Assembly: GCA_964556665.1 (NCBI GenBank) | Contig: CAZKXU010000002.1 | Coordinates: 23,365-87,364, forward strand | Length of the DNA stretch: 64,000 nucleotides | Source: CAZKXU01 sp964556665 | Lineage (GTDB): Bacteria > Bdellovibrionota_C > UBA2361 > CAZKXU01 | Direction: 5' to 3' | Shown: in pieces, positions 42,928 to 53,453 of the stretch | Layout of the letters: each line of letters opens with the position of its first letter | Numbering within the stretch: the stretch's first letter is position 1 | Notes under the pieces: generated by a model | What the model saw: the letters and a program-made list of their open reading frames with translations, nothing else | Told to the model about the DNA's origin: nothing | The model's database searches: none | Program-made: the position numbers and the translations under genes

Positions 42928-43560
42928 CTAAGTTATCACCTGATAAATCTGACCGATTTCCTGCTGCTTACTAATACTAACATTTAGATCTTTAAGTAAA
43001 CCGTTATCGATGCCGTAGATCCAACCGTGAACTGATAGCTGCTGCCCGCTTGCCCAAGCTTCCTGAACAACTGTTGTATGACAGATATTCTTTACCTGCT
43101 CAATTACATTAAGCTCACATAGCCTGTTAAGCTGCTGCGATGGATCCTTGATTGCCTCTAGAGCAGCACAATGCTTACTAAAAATATCTTTTATATGTCT
43201 TAGCCAGTTATCGATTAAACCAAACTGAGAACTGCCTAAAGCTGCCTGTACACCACCACAGCCGTAGTGACCGCACAAAATTATGTGCTTAACCTTAAGC
43301 ACAGCTACTGCATACTGAATAACTGAGAGACAATTAAAGTCAGTATGTACGACGATATTGGCGACATTGCGGTGAACAAAGATCTCCCCCGGAAGAAGTC
43401 CTACTATTTGGTTGGCTGGAACACGGCTATCAGAGCAGCCGATCCATAGATACTGCGGGGACTGCTGCTTTGAAAGTTTAGAAAAAAATTCTGGATCCTG
43501 TGCCTTTACTCTGCTGGCCCAGTCACGATTACGATCGAGTAGCTCGTGTAGTGTTTTCAT
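42928..43560 (-). CDS. Beta-carbonic anhydrase
   Basis: A 210-residue protein with the beta-class site: GCSDSRVPAN (Cys42, Asp44, Arg46) and LCGHYGCGGV (His98, Cys101) provide the three zinc ligands and the Asp-Arg dyad; PGEIFVHRNVANIV is also conserved. It interconverts CO2 and bicarbonate in the cytoplasm. Length is standard. Convergent to the small gene at 42444; no operon. Confidence 0.95.
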   Translation of the reverse strand: MKTLHELLDRNRDWASRVKAQDPEFFSKLSKQQSPQYLWIGCSDSRVPANQIVGLLPGEIFVHRNVANIVVHTDFNCLSVIQYAVAVLKVKHIILCGHYGCGGVQAALGSSQFGLIDNWLRHIKDIFSKHCAALEAIKDPSQQLNRLCELNVIEQVKNICHTTVVQEAWASGQQLSVHGWIYGIDNGLLKDLNVSISKQQEIGQIYQVIT

Positions 43561-43720
43561 AAATATTTAGATAAGAATGAAATAATTTTAAACTAGATGC
43601 AATAGGATCAGACAATTAGGGCAAATTACAACATTTGGACATTTCATATCTATTTGAGCATTACTACAATCTATGATAACTATATCCATTTCACTTTTAT
43701 AGTTATTAACGACTTTACCT

Positions 43721-45772
43721 ATGACGATCTCTGATGAGGCAAGAGCATTGATTGCTGAGGAAGAAAAGATCCTTGCTGATATTAACATATCCTTACAGAA
43801 TCAGCTGCAGCGTGATGCACATAGACTTGTCACCGAGCGGGCGCGATCTCGGGAGCTTACCTCAAACCTAGTGGCTGCCAAACGGGTAGAGGATAAAGCG
43901 ATGCTGGCATCTGATGAGGCAGTCTCTCACGGCTTATCCGATCAGAAACAACGTGACATTACTAATATAGAAACTCTACTCAAGAAACCTTACTTTGCCC
44001 GTATCGTCCTAAGCGAAGAGCAGGCAGATGGGAGCCTTAAAAAAATTGAGTATAAGCTTGGTTTTGCAGCAAATCCTGATTGTAGAATTGTTGATTGGCG
44101 AAAGGCGCCAATAGCTAAGCTTTATTATGAATATAAAGAAGGGGATCTCTATTCCGATATGATCCTGGGACGTGAGCGCACAGGCACGATTGAGCTGCGA
44201 CATTCAGTTGAGATCGAAAATAGAGTTTTGAAGCGCTTAGTATGTCGCTGCGGAGTATTTGAAAAACAGAACGGTGAGTGGAAAGAGGTCGGAAAGCCAG
44301 GTGCAGAGCGTAGTAAAAAGTCAGGCGCCCTACCTGAAATACTCGCCTTAATAACTGCCGAACAGTTTAGAACGATAACTGAGGACGCCACCACTGCAAT
44401 CATCATTCAGGGTATTGCCGGTTCAGGCAAAACAACCGTAGCGCTTCACCGCTTGGCCTGGTGTTTACACAGTGAAAACTCAGCTCTTAAGCCGCATGAA
44501 GCTTTAATTGTTGTTTTAAGCCCTGTGCTTAAGGCTTATATATCAAAAACACTTCCTGCAATGGAGGTGCACGGTGTACGCGTTTTAACTTTTAGCGAAT
44601 TTGCCTGTGAAAGCATAAAGGTTCATCTTCCTAATTTTGTTGAAGCTGGCAAATTGCGCCGAGCGGAGACTCCCTGCCCTACCAGTATCGAACGGGTTAA
44701 AAGATCAATGGCTATGTTGGCAGCAATTGAGAAATATGCTGATGGGTATAAAAATCGCACGACTTGGCAAGGCTATACACAGGATATCCTTGCAGTACTA
44801 TCTGATTTCCGAACAATAATTAGCTCAGATGAAACTAAGCTGCTTAGTGCTGACCTTATTAATGAAACAAGGCAACGAACAATCACAAACTTCGCCGCTG
44901 GAACTATTGACGAGGCTGATGAAGCTTTAATTCTAAGACTAATAGAGCTTAAAGTCGGAGGTGTTTCATTACGTGCCGGGACAGTTGGTCGTTACGGTCA
45001 TATTGTGGTTGATGAAATACAGGACTGCTCTGCTCCTCAGATTGCCTCTCTAATCGGAGCTGTCAATAAAACCAGTAATCTGACTTTAGTAGGTGACAAC
45101 AGCCAGCAGATTAACGCAAATTCCTCTTTCCCTGATTGGGAGAAGTTAAGAGAACGGTGGGCTTTTAAGGACTCTATGTCGAAGTTTGTAAGTCTTACAG
45201 TAAGCCATCGATCCACTCTTCCGATCATGAAATTTGCCGAAGCCGTACAGGGACGCGCTACTGTAAGCAGTGGCCGACCAGGACGTACTCCGATCTGGTT
45301 CCGCTGCCAAACAGAGGCAAAAGGTATCGTCTCTATGAGAGATTGGCTTTTAAAGGCGATTGAAAAATATCCTGGACAGATGACTGCTGTAATCTGTCAT
45401 GATCTTGGCGAAGCAAAGGATGCTCTTAGTTTATTAAAACCTACCTTTGGCGGCGCTATCCGGCTTGGTGATAGCACAATTTTTGCATTTGATGAAGGCA
45501 TTGTCGTATCTGCTGTCAAGGAGGTGAAAGGCTTAGAGTTTACTAACGTTGCTATCTGGAATCCATCCGCACGCAGGTATCCGGATATGCAAGAGAATCG
45601 AAATGCTCTCTATATTGCCGCCACCCGAGCCGAAGAGAATCTCGCGCTAGTTACCTGGGCAAAACCATCACCGCTTCTGCCGGACTTTAAATCAGACTTA
45701 GTAAGAGGAATGCTGGTTCTTGAGGAGGAAGAGCAGCAAGACGATAATTTTGAAAAGCAGCGACATGTATGA
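43721..45772 (+). CDS. HelD-like superfamily 1 DNA/RNA polymerase-associated helicase
   Basis: Length 683 residues. The N-terminal coiled coil (MTISDEARALIAEEEKILAD) and the VDWRKAPIAKLYYEYKEGD segment typify HelD. Motor motifs: Walker A GIAGSGKTTVALHRLAW near 232, VLSPVLKAYISKTLPAM, motif II VVDEIQDCSAPQI near 430, LVGDNSQQI, SHRST, motif V VVSAVKEVKGLEFTNVAIW near 590 and motif VI YIAATRAEENL near 625. HelD family members displace or recycle RNA polymerase; a DNA repair role is the alternative. The gene starts at the first ATG; the C-terminus ends before a repeat-rich region. Confidence 0.78.
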   Translation: MTISDEARALIAEEEKILADINISLQNQLQRDAHRLVTERARSRELTSNLVAAKRVEDKAMLASDEAVSHGLSDQKQRDITNIETLLKKPYFARIVLSEEQADGSLKKIEYKLGFAANPDCRIVDWRKAPIAKLYYEYKEGDLYSDMILGRERTGTIELRHSVEIENRVLKRLVCRCGVFEKQNGEWKEVGKPGAERSKKSGALPEILALITAEQFRTITEDATTAIIIQGIAGSGKTTVALHRLAWCLHSENSALKPHEALIVVLSPVLKAYISKTLPAMEVHGVRVLTFSEFACESIKVHLPNFVEAGKLRRAETPCPTSIERVKRSMAMLAAIEKYADGYKNRTTWQGYTQDILAVLSDFRTIISSDETKLLSADLINETRQRTITNFAAGTIDEADEALILRLIELKVGGVSLRAGTVGRYGHIVVDEIQDCSAPQIASLIGAVNKTSNLTLVGDNSQQINANSSFPDWEKLRERWAFKDSMSKFVSLTVSHRSTLPIMKFAEAVQGRATVSSGRPGRTPIWFRCQTEAKGIVSMRDWLLKAIEKYPGQMTAVICHDLGEAKDALSLLKPTFGGAIRLGDSTIFAFDEGIVVSAVKEVKGLEFTNVAIWNPSARRYPDMQENRNALYIAATRAEENLALVTWAKPSPLLPDFKSDLVRGMLVLEEEEQQDDNFEKQRHV

Positions 45773-45888
45773 TACTTGCACCGAATAAACTAGATTTTCT
45801 TATTCGGACCGCGGGACGCGCCTGGGCAGTGCACAGCACTGCTACCAGCCAGCGTAATATAAAAGCTTACGTAGCATGCTTCAGTAGT

Positions 45889-45963
45889 CCACGCGAAGCG
45901 TGGTCCAGCCCACAACGGATTATCTGCAAACTCGTATGCGGGCTGGAAGCCCGCGGTCCCAGT
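45889..45963. repeat. REP-like palindrome, family A, shortened left arm
   Basis: Right half identical to 29840-29885 (CGTATGCGGGCTGGAAGCCC). The left arm has lost the GCGGGCTT part and reads CCACGCGAAGCGTGG, itself a small hairpin. Confidence 0.75.
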
Positions 45964-45976
45964 GGATCTAAAGAAT

Positions 45977-47659
45977 TTACGACATCTCCGACCGTTTTAA
46001 CAACCGCTCTACACGCTTGATTAGAATCTTTCTCTGTATAGTCTTTTCGCAATAGTCATCGGCTCCTTTATCAAGCAGGGTATATTCACGCTCACCATCC
46101 GAAACCACTGTTAACACTAGAATTGGGATATGGCGATAGAGGGGGCTTGCCCGTACTCTGCTTATCATCTCCTGTCCATCCATTATCGGCATATTGAGAT
46201 CTGTCACAACTAAGTCCGGGAGCTCTTTTGATATTTTTTCTAAGCCCTGCTTACCATCATGCGCGCCAATTACATCATACTCCTGCGCTTTGAATACCAT
46301 CTCAAGTATCTGACGCTGATCGGGATCGTCCTCCACGACCAGCAATAACGGTCTCTCACGCTTCTTTTTTAATCCTGCTTCTGCAAATAGCGGCACATCA
46401 TCATCGATTACTCGACCGCCAAATGCGGCCCGCCCTCGTAAAGGTTGATTTGTAGGTGTTGATGACTCAAAAAAGTTCCCTGATATATCCAGTGCTTCGA
46501 TCTTCTCTCCACAGTCTACATCTTTTCCACTAAGAATTTCGGAGTAGCAAACTGGGATAGTGCGCGTAATTCTTCCTAACTCTTCAAAAGTAACTCTACC
46601 TTCGAATGCTTTGCGCACACCATCACATAATAAGGGCTTTATTCCACGTGCAAAAAGCGCCCTTGCCAGAGACTCTGGCTTCATATCATTTCGTATAAGA
46701 TCTAATATCCCTGGCTCAATCACAACACCACTCTGAATCCCTACATATCCATTAAAACCTGTTTGGTTGCAGGCGGCACAACCTAAACCAACTTTATAGT
46801 TCACTCCTACAGATGGCCGTAACGCAACCGGCAATGAATTGACGATTGTTTGATCTACTACTGAAGCACGCGCACATTTTGCGCAAACTTGTAATGCAAA
46901 GCCCTGCACAATTAACGCCAGAACACCCTGTATATCTAAGACACCTAAGCTTTTTACTTTCTGGAGCAAACTAAAAGAGTCATCAGCCTGAGTACTCAAA
47001 ACAATTGGAAGTCGCTTAGAAAGCTCCAGCAGCTCCTGCTCTTTATACTGTGAAAGATTGCCTGCATATAATCCGCCGCACAAACTTAGAATCACCGCTA
47101 CAGACCTGCGTTCATTCTCGGGATCAGGTCCAGCCGCAATAATAATTCCGTTTGCATTTGCATATACCTGATCCAGGCAGCGCTTCGCTTCCTCGAACAG
47201 AAAAAGCCTCTCCAAAAACTCTGCTGGCTGATACAGACAAAATTTTGATAAATTTAATATGCCCTTGCCCCCCAAGTTAACACTTTTCTGCACTGCAAAA
47301 CTCACAATCTGAGTGCTAACTCTAACTGCCGCACTAAACTCAAGACTAGGGTTCTTAATATCTGATACCTTGAGAGGCTTACTACCACTTTCAATGAAAT
47401 GTTCCCGTTCGAATAGCCAATCAAGTATTAATGGAAACCAGCTTGTTTTGATGGCAAGACTTTTCAACTCACTTCGACCCTGTAGTACAGTTACGTTAAG
47501 ATTCTCCTTCTCATGTTTTATTACTATCCCATCAGCCTTGAGGTGCAGGGCCTCATGCACCAGTTTTGTGAAAAACCGTAATAGCTTCTCGGATTGTAGA
47601 AGATTTGAACATGTACTATCATGCTCCATCTTTCGTACTACAGTGTCGCTTTCCTGCAC
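45977..47659 (-). CDS. Degenerate GspE/PilB-like pseudo-ATPase fused to a REC domain
   Basis: Length 560 residues; GTG start with GAGG 7-8 nt upstream. Residues 40-370 align in order with GspE/PilB ATPases, including the tetra-Cys zinc site (Cys259, Cys262, Cys294, Cys297 in VCAKCAR and GCAACNQTGFNGYVGI) and the closing GRVTFEELGRIT. The P-loop has collapsed: GIIIAAGPDPENERRS stands where GxxGSGKTT should be, and the Walker B region is shortened. A linker follows, then a full receiver domain from 436: VVEDDPDQR, phospho-acceptor Asp487 (VVTDLNMP), and Lys539. So it cannot hydrolyse ATP normally but could bind the pilus machinery under phosphorylation control. Confidence 0.8.
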   Translation of the reverse strand: MQESDTVVRKMEHDSTCSNLLQSEKLLRFFTKLVHEALHLKADGIVIKHEKENLNVTVLQGRSELKSLAIKTSWFPLILDWLFEREHFIESGSKPLKVSDIKNPSLEFSAAVRVSTQIVSFAVQKSVNLGGKGILNLSKFCLYQPAEFLERLFLFEEAKRCLDQVYANANGIIIAAGPDPENERRSVAVILSLCGGLYAGNLSQYKEQELLELSKRLPIVLSTQADDSFSLLQKVKSLGVLDIQGVLALIVQGFALQVCAKCARASVVDQTIVNSLPVALRPSVGVNYKVGLGCAACNQTGFNGYVGIQSGVVIEPGILDLIRNDMKPESLARALFARGIKPLLCDGVRKAFEGRVTFEELGRITRTIPVCYSEILSGKDVDCGEKIEALDISGNFFESSTPTNQPLRGRAAFGGRVIDDDVPLFAEAGLKKKRERPLLLVVEDDPDQRQILEMVFKAQEYDVIGAHDGKQGLEKISKELPDLVVTDLNMPIMDGQEMISRVRASPLYRHIPILVLTVVSDGEREYTLLDKGADDYCEKTIQRKILIKRVERLLKRSEMS

Positions 47660-47783
47660 CTAAAACCTCGATTATGTTCCGTTAAGTGAAATATATGCCT
47701 GAAATCTAGCCTTTTTAATTTTATCGACCAATAGCATAATGATCTTAAAGTTTTAGCTAATGCCATTACTCTTTAAACTATAA

Positions 47784-50700
47784 ATGCGTTTTACCGGACT
47801 TAAAAAACCTATATTCGGCATCTTTTGCGGCATTATTATTGGCCTTTCGTTTTTACGCTTAAAGTCATTCTTGGCTAATGAGCTAATAGGGCTATTGGAT
47901 AATGAGGTCAGGTCATCATGCAACTGCAGCCTAGAATACGATTCGATCTCAATGTCATTCTTGCCACTACGCGCTGAGGCTAGAAACGCACGCATAGTCT
48001 CCTCGGGAAAGACTAAATTAACCTTCAAAAAAGTACTGGCATATTTTAGTCTACAGAAACTTGGAGAACGTAAAATCTTGTTAAATGAGCTCCTGCTCAT
48101 TGATGGATTCTCTGATGGTGTTGGCCCAGATAGTGAAACATTTAAATTCATAGACTACCTTTCTCAACCTGCGCCATCAAAAAATGCCGATCCCGACAAA
48201 CTAAAGATAAAACTTCAATCACTTAAAGTAAAAAACTCCAATTTCGAAGAATCAATCGGTGCTTACAGACTTAAAGGATCAGGCGCAAACCTTCAGATGT
48301 ATCGAAATAGCGATGATAATTTTGTCTTAAAACCAACCATCCGATCGTTACAACTCGTTGAATTAAACAATACTGCTCCACAGACGATTAAATTAGGTAA
48401 AGTTGAATCTGAATTTGTAATTCATGATGGACTCGTAGACTTTTCAACACTGCGCCTAAAAAGATCAAGCAGCTTTATACACGCAGTCGGTGTAATCGAT
48501 CTAAATAAGAATAATAGAATTAAAGCTAAAGCCGATTACCTCTTTACCTCCAACTATCTTACTCTGCCTGATTGGTTTACTTTTTGGATTAGCGGAAATG
48601 GTGAGATTGGCGGTCGACTTGCAGAACCTGTACTCTCAGGCTCAATGCAACTGCTGGATGGTCATCCACTACGCATGGCAACAGAGAACTTGGCAGTAGA
48701 ATTTACAAAGCTAAACGGCAGCTTCTCCGCGCAGTTGGAGCCTGTAACACAGGTAACTATTTCAAAACTTCAGGCAAATGGGCCACAAGGTGAGATGCGC
48801 CTGCTTAACACATTTAAACTCGATCGTAATTTGCAAGGAGATTTTTCAGCTACTCTCTCAGAAGTTACATTAGCTGCAATGCGCGCTACAGAGATTAAAT
48901 CAACCCTTAATTTAAAAGGCGCGTCTACTAACCCTAGCTTTAACTTAAGCGGCACATCCTCCAAATTTTATATTGGAGATAACCTTGTTAAGGAGATGGT
49001 ATTTAATTTAGAGAAAGATACGGACCGATATAATTTTAAAGTTAACCATAGTAGTAGTGAATTTGGTACAATCGATGGACGAGGCGGACTCAGCGTAAAA
49101 GATGGGGGAATAGATTCAATTAGTGACCTACGCTTTACTCTGCGTGATTTTTCCTTTATGCCAGAGTTAAAAGAGCTGCAGAATAGCTCTGTTAAGCGCA
49201 TTAAGGTTAATGGAGAAGGAGTTCTAAATGGCCCCTTCGATCTGAAAGCCCTTTCTGGCAGAGCGGCAATCACAGTTGATTCTTCAGAGTTTTACTCAAA
49301 AGCCAAACTTACAGGAGAAGCTGTGCTCACTAATGGAGTGATAAATGCTCAGCTCACAAATGAATCGGATAGTGTAGATGCCTCACTATACTATGACTTA
49401 AAAGCAGTAGACCAAAGTCGGCTTAAAGTAGCATTGCGTAGCTTTAATCCTGCTCATTATGCACCACAACTTGAATGCTCTGAAGTGGATGCAACATTAA
49501 ACTATACATTTGTAGCAACCAATCTCACGGCCGGCAAAGGGGACTTAAATCTACAGAAAATTCGGCTAGGCTGCGCTCCCTTCACTTTGTCTCTAACACA
49601 GCCGCTTATATTACCTTTCAATAACGCGGCCTTAAAACTTGACTCCCTACTACTTGGAGGAGATCACGGATCGATTAACATAGGCGGCTCACTATCATTT
49701 CTTAACGGTTATGATCTTAAAATAAATGCCGACTCTCAACTACAGTCATTCCTTGGTTTTATACCCGACGTAGATGACATGAGCGGCAAACTGTTGGCTA
49801 ATGTTTCGATTTTGGGCAGCCTTAACTCGCCATCAATTAGTGGCAGAGCCAAATTGGATCAGGCCACAGTTGAAATGGCCTCCGCCAATGTAAGTGCTGA
49901 GGCAATCAATGCCGATATTGATCTGACAGGCTCTGCTTGGACAATCAAGAGTCTCACAGGAAAACTTAACGGTGGTGAATTCAGTTTATTTGGAACTATC
50001 AATCCGTTAGCCTTTAATCGCTCTGAACTTGATCTAAAACTGGAAGATATATCTATAGTTCCATTTGAAAATGCCGGCTTAACATTTTCGGGTCAACTGA
50101 ACTTACATAGCAACTTGCTTGGTACGGCACTCCTCTCCGGCAATATCTTAGTGGATAGCGCTGAATTCGAGCGCAAGCTTGATATCAGGACGTTAATTAT
50201 AAATTTTGCATCAAATGTCTTTATAAACAAGAAGAAAGAGGGTTCAGGTAGCTTACCCGAATTAGAGCTCGACATTAAAGCCACTGCTCCGCGGAACATC
50301 TTAATCACAACCAGCTGGCTTACTGCAGAATTAAGTGCTGAAGCTTCGATCGCTGGAACTCTTGCAAATCCACAATTAGCTGGCAATTTAGAGACTCTTT
50401 CGGGCTGGGTCTTAGTAAAAGATAAGCGCTTTGAAATCACTGCTGGTCGCATCATTCTTGCTCCTAATCAAACTGAGCCGCGACTAGAGCTTATGAGTGA
50501 AACTTATGCACGCTCACAAGCAGGTGATAATGTAATGGTAATATTAGAAGCACAGGGGCCGCTAACTGCTCCCAGTATTACGCTCTCCTCTGACGCAGCG
50601 CTTTCACAAAAAGAGATAATTAATTTGATCACTGGAAGCTCCGATTTGACAGAGCAGAGTATCGTAGGCTCTCTCTCTAGAGATATAGATCTGTATGAGT

Positions 50701-53453
50701 TAGGTACGAGTGCACGCTCAGTGTTTGATCTAGATGATTTTTTTAAAAATATCACAAAGATTGACACTCTTACTGTTGAACCTACATTTAATATTCAGAC
50801 TGGGGCAGTTGAACCAACACTGATTGCCAAGAAAAACCTTTCAAGCCGCTTATCGCTACTGGGAGAGCATTCATTCGGAAGTAATGTAACTCAGTCTAAA
50901 GTAGGTGCAGTTTTTAAACTTAGCTCTGCTCTAAATGTTTTAGGAGTAGCTTCTACTCTTAGCACTAAGGATCACACTGCCTTAAGTGTCGATCTTGCAT
51001 ATCGCGTACTGGCTTCTGAGGGTCGCTTTCTTAAAATTTACGTATCAGGGAACAAGGAGATTGATCGAGCAGAACTACTGCGCAGTTTAAAATTGAATAA
51101 AAATACGAGAATTAAGCCGAATGAACTTGAAAGTATTGAAAAGGGGGTGGCTCGTATATACCGTCAAAATGGGTTTTGGCAGTGTTCTGCTCAAGTTTCA
51201 TGCAGCAGTGAAGGTAGGTATTGTCGTAAAATAAAGATAAAAATTACCGAGGGCCAAGCAGCTACAATTCGATCAGTACTTTTTGAAGGAGACGATCCTG
51301 CAGTCGCACTAAAACTAGACAAACTGAGACCTCCACAGCCAGGAGTGAGGGCTAATGAGGATTTAATGCAGTATGCAGATCGTTTAGTAGCCCTTCTTCG
51401 CTCGGAGGGTTATTTAAGCTCCCGTGTAATCGCCCGTTATATTGAAATTCCTGATTCGATAGAAAAGGATCTAGTCTTTAATATTTTCCTTGGTCGTCCG
51501 GTAACTTTTATATTCATAGGGAATACTAAGTTTAAAGCTGAAGATTTTCTGGGAACTATCAACCTCTTCAAAAGAAAACAGCCTTTTGGTGGCAATACGA
51601 TAAAAATTTTGGTGGAAAATATTAAGCGACTATACAGAGAAGCAGGATATTTTTTCATTGACCTGACTTTTGAGCGTGAAGATCTAAATAATGGAAGAAC
51701 AAACTACACGATCCATATTAATGAAAATGGCAAAATAGCTGTATCGGAGGTAAAAATAATTGGAAATGACAGGTTGGCATTAAAGCAAATTCGCTCGGCT
51801 CTGAGAGAACAGGGTGAAACTATTATGCGTAGTGTTCTTAAGCCAGATATACTATTAACAGAACAACTTCAAGACAATCTGCAAACACTGCGCGACATTT
51901 ACCGCAAATATGGCTTTCCGGAGGCAAAAGTTAGTTACACCCTAACGCAATCGGAAGACAACTTATCTGCGCAGCTTGAATATCTCATCTCTGAAGGACA
52001 GGAGTATAATGTTAAATGGGCTGAAATTACAGGTTGGCCTGCGCAACTGCAGAAACCTGACGAGCCAATAGCCCCCTACTCTATTCCCGAGGCAAATGCC
52101 TACTTTAACCAGCTTATAGAAATATTACTTTCCCATGGATACTACTCATTTGAAGTGAACTCACGATCAGCTGAACGCAATGAAATAGCTCTCGAGTTCA
52201 AGATTGAGAGTCCCACAATAATATCAAGAATCGAGATTAGCGGCACTATTAACACCACTCCGAATATTATTGAGGCCAATCTAGATTTCAAAACCGGTGA
52301 CACATGGGATTCAGATAAAATTCGTAACAGCAAAGGCAAGATATTAAGGCTTGGGCTATACAATAATGTTGAAATTATACCGGCAGATGGAGTCTTAGAC
52401 TCAAGCATGGAGGTACTCTTAGTTAATGTCTCAGAACGGGAGTTAAATTCATTAGAAGTTGGAGGTGGTGTAAATTCAGAACTAGGCTTGCATTTTTTTG
52501 GTGAAGCAACAGATAGAAGCTTATTTCTTGATGGTCGTAGTATCAGTCTAAGACTAGATAGTTACTATGATCAGATTCAGTCTGATGTAAGTACCGGCAT
52601 TGCAATCCTGCGTTACTCTGATCCATCCTTTCTTGCTAGTAACTATAAATTCAGCGGTGACATTCGTTACCAAAAGCTTGATCTTTCTACACAGGAGTTC
52701 GATCTTGATAGATTTTCCCTCTCTACTTTTACATACCGAGAGTGGTCAGAAAGACTAACAAATGTGCTTGGTCTGACACTGCTTCAGGAAAATCTTGATA
52801 ACGTGACTCCTGATGCAATTTTAAGTGAATTAGATAGCGGAGTTGTGAACTTGAGCTTCCTCTCTGGAAGCTTAACCTACGATCGCCGTGACCACCCATT
52901 CAAGCCACGTGAAGGTTATGTTTTAGGATTTGAATACAAACTCGCATCCGATTTAGTCTGGTCTGACGGCAATTTCTATAGCACTGGTGGAAAGTTTGCC
53001 TGGCTCTGGCCGCTGCCATTTAATGAGCGCTGGAGTCTATCCGTACAAAGCCACCTGGCATCAGCGTGGACATACGGCTCCACCGAGCAGATTCCAATTA
53101 CGCAACGTTATTATCTTGGCGGCAGAACATCAATTCGAGGATTTAATGAAAATTCATTGGGACCGAGAGGGGAAGAGGGCGCAGTCTTAGGTGGAGATAC
53201 ATTCTTCGCCAACAATTTCGAATTTAGATACCTATGGCGAGAATATACTCAATTCCACCTCTTTTATGATCTAGGTTCATTATCACTCAGAGACGAAGGC
53301 TCTCTCAATTCAGAGCTGAGAGACAGCATTGGAGTTGGATTCCGCTATCTCTCTCCAATAGGCCCGATTGGCTTTGATCTTGGTCATCCACTGGATGAAA
53401 AACCCGGAGAATCTTCTGTTAGATTACATTTCTCTGTTGGTACGAGTTTCTAA
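47784..53453 (+). CDS. TamB-TamA/BamA-like fusion protein
   Basis: Length 1889 residues. The N-terminus has a membrane anchor (KKPIFGIFCGIIIGLSFLRL), then AsmA/TamB-type beta-taco repeats with a TamB/DUF490 C-terminal part near 640-1060 (LEAQGPLTAPSITLSSDAAL near 920, SSRLSLLGEHSFGSNV). From about 1080 it continues into POTRA-like repeats (KIYVSGNKEIDRAELL; TIRSVLFEGDDPA; FIFIGNTKFKAEDFL; VSEVKIIGNDRLALK; SRIEISGTINTTPN). It ends in a 16-strand-type outer-membrane barrel from 1554 with the conserved GGRTSIRGFNENSLGP near 1780. TamA and TamB are normally two proteins linking outer and inner membrane to assemble barrels or move lipids; here one chain spans both. No downstream partner. Confidence 0.85.
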   Translation: MRFTGLKKPIFGIFCGIIIGLSFLRLKSFLANELIGLLDNEVRSSCNCSLEYDSISMSFLPLRAEARNARIVSSGKTKLTFKKVLAYFSLQKLGERKILLNELLLIDGFSDGVGPDSETFKFIDYLSQPAPSKNADPDKLKIKLQSLKVKNSNFEESIGAYRLKGSGANLQMYRNSDDNFVLKPTIRSLQLVELNNTAPQTIKLGKVESEFVIHDGLVDFSTLRLKRSSSFIHAVGVIDLNKNNRIKAKADYLFTSNYLTLPDWFTFWISGNGEIGGRLAEPVLSGSMQLLDGHPLRMATENLAVEFTKLNGSFSAQLEPVTQVTISKLQANGPQGEMRLLNTFKLDRNLQGDFSATLSEVTLAAMRATEIKSTLNLKGASTNPSFNLSGTSSKFYIGDNLVKEMVFNLEKDTDRYNFKVNHSSSEFGTIDGRGGLSVKDGGIDSISDLRFTLRDFSFMPELKELQNSSVKRIKVNGEGVLNGPFDLKALSGRAAITVDSSEFYSKAKLTGEAVLTNGVINAQLTNESDSVDASLYYDLKAVDQSRLKVALRSFNPAHYAPQLECSEVDATLNYTFVATNLTAGKGDLNLQKIRLGCAPFTLSLTQPLILPFNNAALKLDSLLLGGDHGSINIGGSLSFLNGYDLKINADSQLQSFLGFIPDVDDMSGKLLANVSILGSLNSPSISGRAKLDQATVEMASANVSAEAINADIDLTGSAWTIKSLTGKLNGGEFSLFGTINPLAFNRSELDLKLEDISIVPFENAGLTFSGQLNLHSNLLGTALLSGNILVDSAEFERKLDIRTLIINFASNVFINKKKEGSGSLPELELDIKATAPRNILITTSWLTAELSAEASIAGTLANPQLAGNLETLSGWVLVKDKRFEITAGRIILAPNQTEPRLELMSETYARSQAGDNVMVILEAQGPLTAPSITLSSDAALSQKEIINLITGSSDLTEQSIVGSLSRDIDLYELGTSARSVFDLDDFFKNITKIDTLTVEPTFNIQTGAVEPTLIAKKNLSSRLSLLGEHSFGSNVTQSKVGAVFKLSSALNVLGVASTLSTKDHTALSVDLAYRVLASEGRFLKIYVSGNKEIDRAELLRSLKLNKNTRIKPNELESIEKGVARIYRQNGFWQCSAQVSCSSEGRYCRKIKIKITEGQAATIRSVLFEGDDPAVALKLDKLRPPQPGVRANEDLMQYADRLVALLRSEGYLSSRVIARYIEIPDSIEKDLVFNIFLGRPVTFIFIGNTKFKAEDFLGTINLFKRKQPFGGNTIKILVENIKRLYREAGYFFIDLTFEREDLNNGRTNYTIHINENGKIAVSEVKIIGNDRLALKQIRSALREQGETIMRSVLKPDILLTEQLQDNLQTLRDIYRKYGFPEAKVSYTLTQSEDNLSAQLEYLISEGQEYNVKWAEITGWPAQLQKPDEPIAPYSIPEANAYFNQLIEILLSHGYYSFEVNSRSAERNEIALEFKIESPTIISRIEISGTINTTPNIIEANLDFKTGDTWDSDKIRNSKGKILRLGLYNNVEIIPADGVLDSSMEVLLVNVSERELNSLEVGGGVNSELGLHFFGEATDRSLFLDGRSISLRLDSYYDQIQSDVSTGIAILRYSDPSFLASNYKFSGDIRYQKLDLSTQEFDLDRFSLSTFTYREWSERLTNVLGLTLLQENLDNVTPDAILSELDSGVVNLSFLSGSLTYDRRDHPFKPREGYVLGFEYKLASDLVWSDGNFYSTGGKFAWLWPLPFNERWSLSVQSHLASAWTYGSTEQIPITQRYYLGGRTSIRGFNENSLGPRGEEGAVLGGDTFFANNFEFRYLWREYTQFHLFYDLGSLSLRDEGSLNSELRDSIGVGFRYLSPIGPIGFDLGHPLDEKPGESSVRLHFSVGTSF

